64,000 nt of DNA from Mya arenaria (lineage: Eukaryota; Mollusca; Bivalvia; Myida; Myidae), in assembly GCF_026914265.1 (NCBI RefSeq), contig NC_069135.1:26392167-26456166 (forward strand). Reading direction: 5' to 3'. Shown here one piece after another: positions 60,006-64,000 of this stretch. The translations under genes and the position numbers were made by a program. The first letter of the stretch is position 1, and the number at the start of each line of letters is the position of its first letter. The notes under the pieces are model-generated. The model saw only the letters and a program-made list of their open reading frames with translations. It was not told the DNA's origin and made no database searches.

Positions 60006-60311
60006 CTTTTCCATAAAGTGTTTAGGTTTTGTCGAAACATCCCAGCAAAAACATCCCACACATAAAATAAGCGCAGAAATAGGGCTTAAGATACTAACAA
60101 GCATTATCACAAACCCTCCATAAGCACTATCCTCTTTTGATCGACCAAGCATTGTGCAGGCTAACAACATTATAACCGCCAGACAAAACAGCAGCAATAA
60201 AAAGATGATCAAATGCGTTATTCGTTGTAAGAAGATGCGGATGTGAAGGCCTTTCATATATAATGATTGGTTTGCAATTTTCTCGATGTATTCAATATCT
60301 TCACCTGTTAG
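60006..60311 (-). CDS. TIR gene exon 3: two membrane spans
   Basis: A 306 bp exon, phase 0-0, after TATCATAACAG and before GTAATT. It encodes LTGEDIEYIEKIANQSLYM, then a first span (LIIFLLLLFCLAVIMLLACT), a short loop GRSKEDSAYGG, a second span (FVIMLVSILSPISALILCVGCF) and a charged end. With the TIR domain N-terminal and a short loop, both termini would face the cytosol. Confidence 0.8.
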
Positions 60312-60481
60312 CTGTTATGATAAAATCGTTAAACATTGGATAGGTAGTATTAGAAATACACAGGTTGGTTTAAAACGTCAGTTTAAATGGAAGAGTATGT
60401 CTAGGATTAAGAACACTATTTTAGAAGTATTTAATGTTATAATCATCGCTTAATTAACATTTACTTATCAGTTATACGTAC

Positions 60482-60600
60482 CTTCGTCTTCCTAATAATT
60501 TCTACTCTTTTTTCTCGATCGCATTCCAGTTTGAATCGTGGTAGTGATAGGAATTCAGATTTCTTAGACAGTGAAATTGAAATCACTCTCCCACTTGCAT
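60482..60600 (-). CDS. TIR gene exon 2: linker
   Basis: 119 bp between TATTTTAG and GAAG/GTACGT, entering in phase 1 and leaving in phase 0. It encodes DASGRVISISLSKKSEFLSL then PRFKLECDREKRVEIIRKTK, a basic linker joining the TIR domain to the membrane part. No domain recognised. Confidence 0.75.
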
Positions 60601-61331
60601 CTAAAATATGTGAAACATTTGTTTATGTATCATTATTTATGAACTGAAATAGTCATTATGTATAAGGTAAGGTATTATGTAAGAAACATTGAACGGGAGA
60701 GAACAATATTAGCCATGCATAAGTATTGACATACCTTTTTTCAGTTGTGTTTTTAGTCCTACAACATAGAAATGATAAAGAAATGAATGTACATGCATGT
60801 ATAGAAAAGTACTAGAATGTCAACATAATAATAAGTACTAAACAATAAAGTAATCTATTTTTTTTTTAAGTTCTAATCATATTACTTCAACTGTTTATAC
60901 TACAATGATTTACTGTAAAATGATAATTCTTTAAATGTATTACTAAACTCTTTCAATCAGATAGCGGATAGGCATTTCTGGTGAATTCAGTCCTGCTGGA
61001 AAACTTTATCTGCCGCCCTCCATGCTAGATGAGTCACGCGCTGTGACGTTATACTTTCAATTTATTTTATTATAAACTTTATGTAAGCACAATTATGACA
61101 TTTAAATAGATGATTTCCATACTTTTACAAAAAATAGAGCTACAAAACTATAACCTTTAAAAGACGTTACATTAATGGAACTTCTTGACGAATGCAGTGG
61201 ATAAAATACTGCGCGTCATAACGTCTTCGCTTCATAACGCGCTTTCTGGTGAAATGTACAAAAATGAATGTTTGCTATGTCGTTTATTTTTACAAAAAAG
61301 TAGTTTAAGGTATGCTAGAAAAAAATATCAA

Positions 61332-61465
61332 TCATGTGTGTCCGGTCCGGATAGAAAACTCCGACCCTCGGGCAAGCTGCTTGGCCGTTAACTCGGCAAG
61401 CTTCGTTACCTGCCAACGCAGGTGCTCTCATTTCGGAGTTTTCTATCTGGACCGAAAACACATGA
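61332..61465. repeat. MITE-like hairpin in TIR gene intron 1
   Basis: TCATGTGTGTCCGGTCCGGATAGAAAACTCCGA (arm 61332-61364) is inverted at 61433-61465; the GC-rich centre includes GTTACCTGCCAACGCAGG. The same wording (GTTACCTGGCAACGCGGACGCCCTCGGATCGGG...TCCGGACCGGAAACTCATGA) occurs at 11120-11185 and its mirror 16140-16200, so this is a repeated element family. Confidence 0.75.
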
Positions 61466-61651
61466 CATACTAGTATATTACTATTCTTTATAGATGTGTC
61501 ATGACCAAAGCCTTGATATTGCCAATATTGCTAATAAAACTTGAAACTTTAATCTTCCATCTAGATCAAATGTTTAACAAAATATGTATAGCTGACAAGC
61601 ATAGTGAATTGATGTCAAATATTTAATGATGTATGATAAAATATACTTAAC

Positions 61652-62111
61652 CATTATCAATAAGAGCGCCGATGATTGTGTGATGAACGTTCGTGATATC
61701 ATCGTTTTCGCAGTCGATGTATGTTTTGTTTTTCAGTATATCTGGTACATCACACGGTTCGATTTTCAGAGGAATAATACTGAAGTCTTCTCTAATTTCC
61801 TGATGTATTGCCTCTTTTAATTCATGTTGTGCAAAGTCACTTTTTGAAAAGTCTTCCGACAAGACTACAAGCATATGTAGGCTTGCATTGATTTTGTCAG
61901 CCATGTTTTCAAATATTCCATGTCCAGGAGTAAAATCTCTTTCATGGTTGCAACATTTTACGCCTCCCTTTTCCAAATTTTCCACGATCATACGAACTTC
62001 GTTTACGTTTTCGCTAGCGTAACAAACAAACACATGATAATCCTTTTCGGGTGGTAACTGCGGTATATAAACATTATTGTGAGTTGTTACCCCCGTATCG
62101 TAAGAAGCCAT
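61652..62111 (-). CDS. TIR-domain protein, exon 1
   Basis: From ATG at 62111 (MASYDTGV) the exon gives 153 residues ending ALIDNG/GTTAAG, phase 1. TIR motifs: box 1 YHVFVCYAS (25-33), box 2 RDFTPGHGI (58-66) and box 3-like DFAQHELKEA (92-101). Glu97 falls where NADase-type TIR domains carry the catalytic Glu, though many signalling TIRs share a Glu there. The box 3 Phe-Trp is Phe-Ala. An upstream in-frame ATG at 62216 would add a hydrophobic MPWRLVIFTLINLAVF leader; a cytosolic TIR makes the inner ATG more likely. With exons 2-4 the product is 311 residues: TIR, linker, two spans. Likely a membrane-tethered innate-immunity adaptor; partner unknown. Confidence 0.88.
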
Positions 62112-62216
62112 GTTCGATTTTGAAGTTATCTTCACTACGAAGCATGCACAATAAACAGTATGGTGGCTGAAAACTGCCAGATTTATTAAGGTGAAGATCA
62201 CAAGGCGCCATGGCAA

Positions 62217-62899
62217 AATGACGGCAGTTCTAAAGCGATGCTATAAAATAGTTTTGATTTATGAACTCTCAGACTTTCGGCGCTACGTTCTGACGCTCGC
62301 GACAAACTGAAAAGATAACAAAACGGCATGCATCGTCTCTTTTTGCTGGGGCAGATGCGATTCAAAAAGGCGAATCTGGCAGAAATAATTCACCATAGGG
62401 AAGTGCAAAACTGTTATCAACTGAGCAAGGTTTATAGCAGGGTATTATTAATCTTTATCTTATCGCGGTTTGTTTGACATACATTTTTCGAAAATCAAAA
62501 GATACGCTGAATTCTGAATATTTTATAAATTTAAAATGAAACAAACACTTTTGAGGAATCTCTTGCTTCTTTTGAATGTAATAAGATATTGCTTAGACTT
62601 AAGACAAATGCTATAAATGTTCTTTATCACGTACACATTCGCTATATAATTAGTCGTAAAATGTATTCATCTACAATTGACATACATGTACGTTACTGAT
62701 TGAAGGCACAATAACTATAATTTTAACGCCATCAATCTAAATACATATGGAAATTACAAAAAGTAACCTGGTTATTAGAAGTACAAACGTCGTTGTTCGA
62801 GCGGGAGGGCGGGCTGCGACAAATTCACCTATCGTATTGAATAACTAGTATTATTACCAAACTTGATTTCTAGACATAGCTTTTAGAGACATTTTAAGT
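62217..62899. promoter_or_regulatory. Upstream region of the TIR gene
   Basis: No coding signal; presumably contains the TIR gene promoter on the minus strand. No clear TATA or CCAAT element at a convincing distance. Confidence 0.3.
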
Positions 62900-63760
62900 G
62901 ATAGTGTTTAGGGTCCCTAGGGTCATGGCAAAGGTCACTGTTACTAAAAACGAACAAAAAAACAATTGGTACAAAATAACTTTAGTTTAGTTTCACATAT
63001 TGTGACTAAACTTGGTATGTAGGAAGGGTTAATGAATACCTTTTACGGTTTTGCGTTTGATGGCTCTAGGATCAAGGTCAATGTCACTGCGACTAAAACA
63101 GAATAACGGTTGAAACTGAATTACCTACGTTTGGGTTGACATATTGTGACCAAACTTTGTATTCGGGAAAAATTTAAAAATACCTCTTCTGGGATTGTGT
63201 TTGTGGCCCTTAGGGTCAAGATCAAGGTCACGGTTACTTAAAATAGAAAACGGTGGCACTGAAATACTGAAGGTTGAGTTGACGTATTGTGACCAAACTT
63301 TGAAAAATGGTAAAAAATAAGAATACCACTTATGGCATTTTGTTTGTGGCCCCTAGGGTCAAGATCAAGGTCACGGTTACTCAAAAAAGAAAAACATTTG
63401 CACTGAATAACTTAAGGTTGGGTTGACATATTGTGACCAAACTTTGTATATGAGAACGGTTTATATAGATCATTCATGGGGTTATGTTTGGGGTCCCTAG
63501 GGTTAAGTTCAAAGTCACTGTTACTAAACTATAAAAACGCTTGAAACTGATGACTTAAGTTTGACAAATGTTGACAAAAAATTTATCGAGACCTTTCTTG
63601 GGATTAGGATTGGGACCTCAAGGATCAAGATCAAGGTCACTCTTACATAAGGTAGAAGAACGGTTGAAATTCAATATCTTCAGTTATGGTTGCCTTATTG
63701 TTAGTTGTTTGGACGAAGAGTCAATGGAAACCTATCATGGGATTGGATTACCAAACATAC
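62900..63760. repeat. Tandem repeat, about 142 bp unit, six copies
   Basis: GG-CCCTAGGGTCAAG-TCAAGGTCACTGTTACT recurs at about 62911, 63061, 63206, 63348, 63491 and 63613, each paired with TTGACATATTGTGACCAAACTTTGTAT about 80 bp later. Head-to-tail copies with drift, shorter at the right end. Resembles repeats scattered in bivalve genomes. Confidence 0.85.
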
Positions 63761-64000
63761 AATACCCAAAAATAAGCTTACAAATAATTCTCACAACATA
63801 GGCTGAAGATCTTCTGTCAACCATTGAAAACCTGGTTTCGTCGTTTCTTGTATTTATATAAAACCGATTCCATTGGATAAAATGATTGAAAAATAAAAGG
63901 ACGTAGCAATTACGTTAAATTAATTTTACTTTTAAATTTTACAATTCTATTCGATGTTTTTTTTAAAAGATGTAATTATTTTGTTTAAATTGACAGTATG

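Overview
The window is eukaryotic genomic DNA: AT-rich, intron-dominated, full of dispersed and tandem repeats, with no operons or ribosome-binding sites. The repeat style (short direct repeats around 3 kb and 63 kb, hairpin elements, decayed LINE reverse transcriptases with wording like that of bivalve LINEs, Tc1 elements) and the protein families (TSP1 repeats, CILP-like domain, cytoplasmic TIR) suggest a mollusc, most likely a heterodont bivalve. The species cannot be fixed from sequence alone.

The most interesting content lies in 0-39 kb. It is a cluster of related genes and gene relics with a shared plan: no signal peptide; a short N-terminal cytoplasmic segment carrying an ITAM-like pair of tyrosine motifs (YxxL, 8 residues, YxxL/I); one membrane span with lysines/arginines on the N-terminal side (predicted type II topology); a Ser/Thr-rich stalk ending in a phase-1 splice donor; then phase 1-1 ectodomain exons. 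Gene A (minus strand, 4842 to 314, running off the left edge) has two TSP1 exons and a CILP/carboxypeptidase-regulatory-like exon, and one frame break before the membrane span. Gene B is a decayed copy at 9.95-12.54 kb. Part of it lies in a 4.5 kb segment (7473-12014) repeated almost identically in inverted orientation at 15304-19821 (copy B'). Copy C (20.4-22.35 kb) keeps only intron and upstream sequence and has an 18S rRNA-derived fragment lodged in it. Gene 2 (minus, start at 29036) has one canonical ITAM. Gene 3 (plus, 32103-38687), head-to-head with gene 2, has four ITAM-like modules in 27-residue tandem repeats, a membrane span, a stalk and an unfamiliar ectodomain. It predicts a 468-residue protein with all splice phases matching.

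From 39 to 57 kb I see no intact gene: a duplicated piece of the gene 2/gene 3 intergenic region (46.33-49.18 kb) split by a large foldback element, a decayed coiled-coil-type gene (49.3-51.4 kb), hairpins and microsatellites. At 57.38-59.12 kb lies a Tc1-type transposon with a broken transposase. A four-exon minus-strand gene (62111 to 59771) encodes a 311-residue protein with a TIR domain followed by two membrane spans. A tandem repeat of about 142 bp closes the window.

Together the intact parts look like innate immune signalling: predicted ITAM receptors, which in animals couple to Syk-family kinases, and a membrane-anchored TIR adaptor-like protein. That link is inference from domains. 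All splice sites were read by eye.
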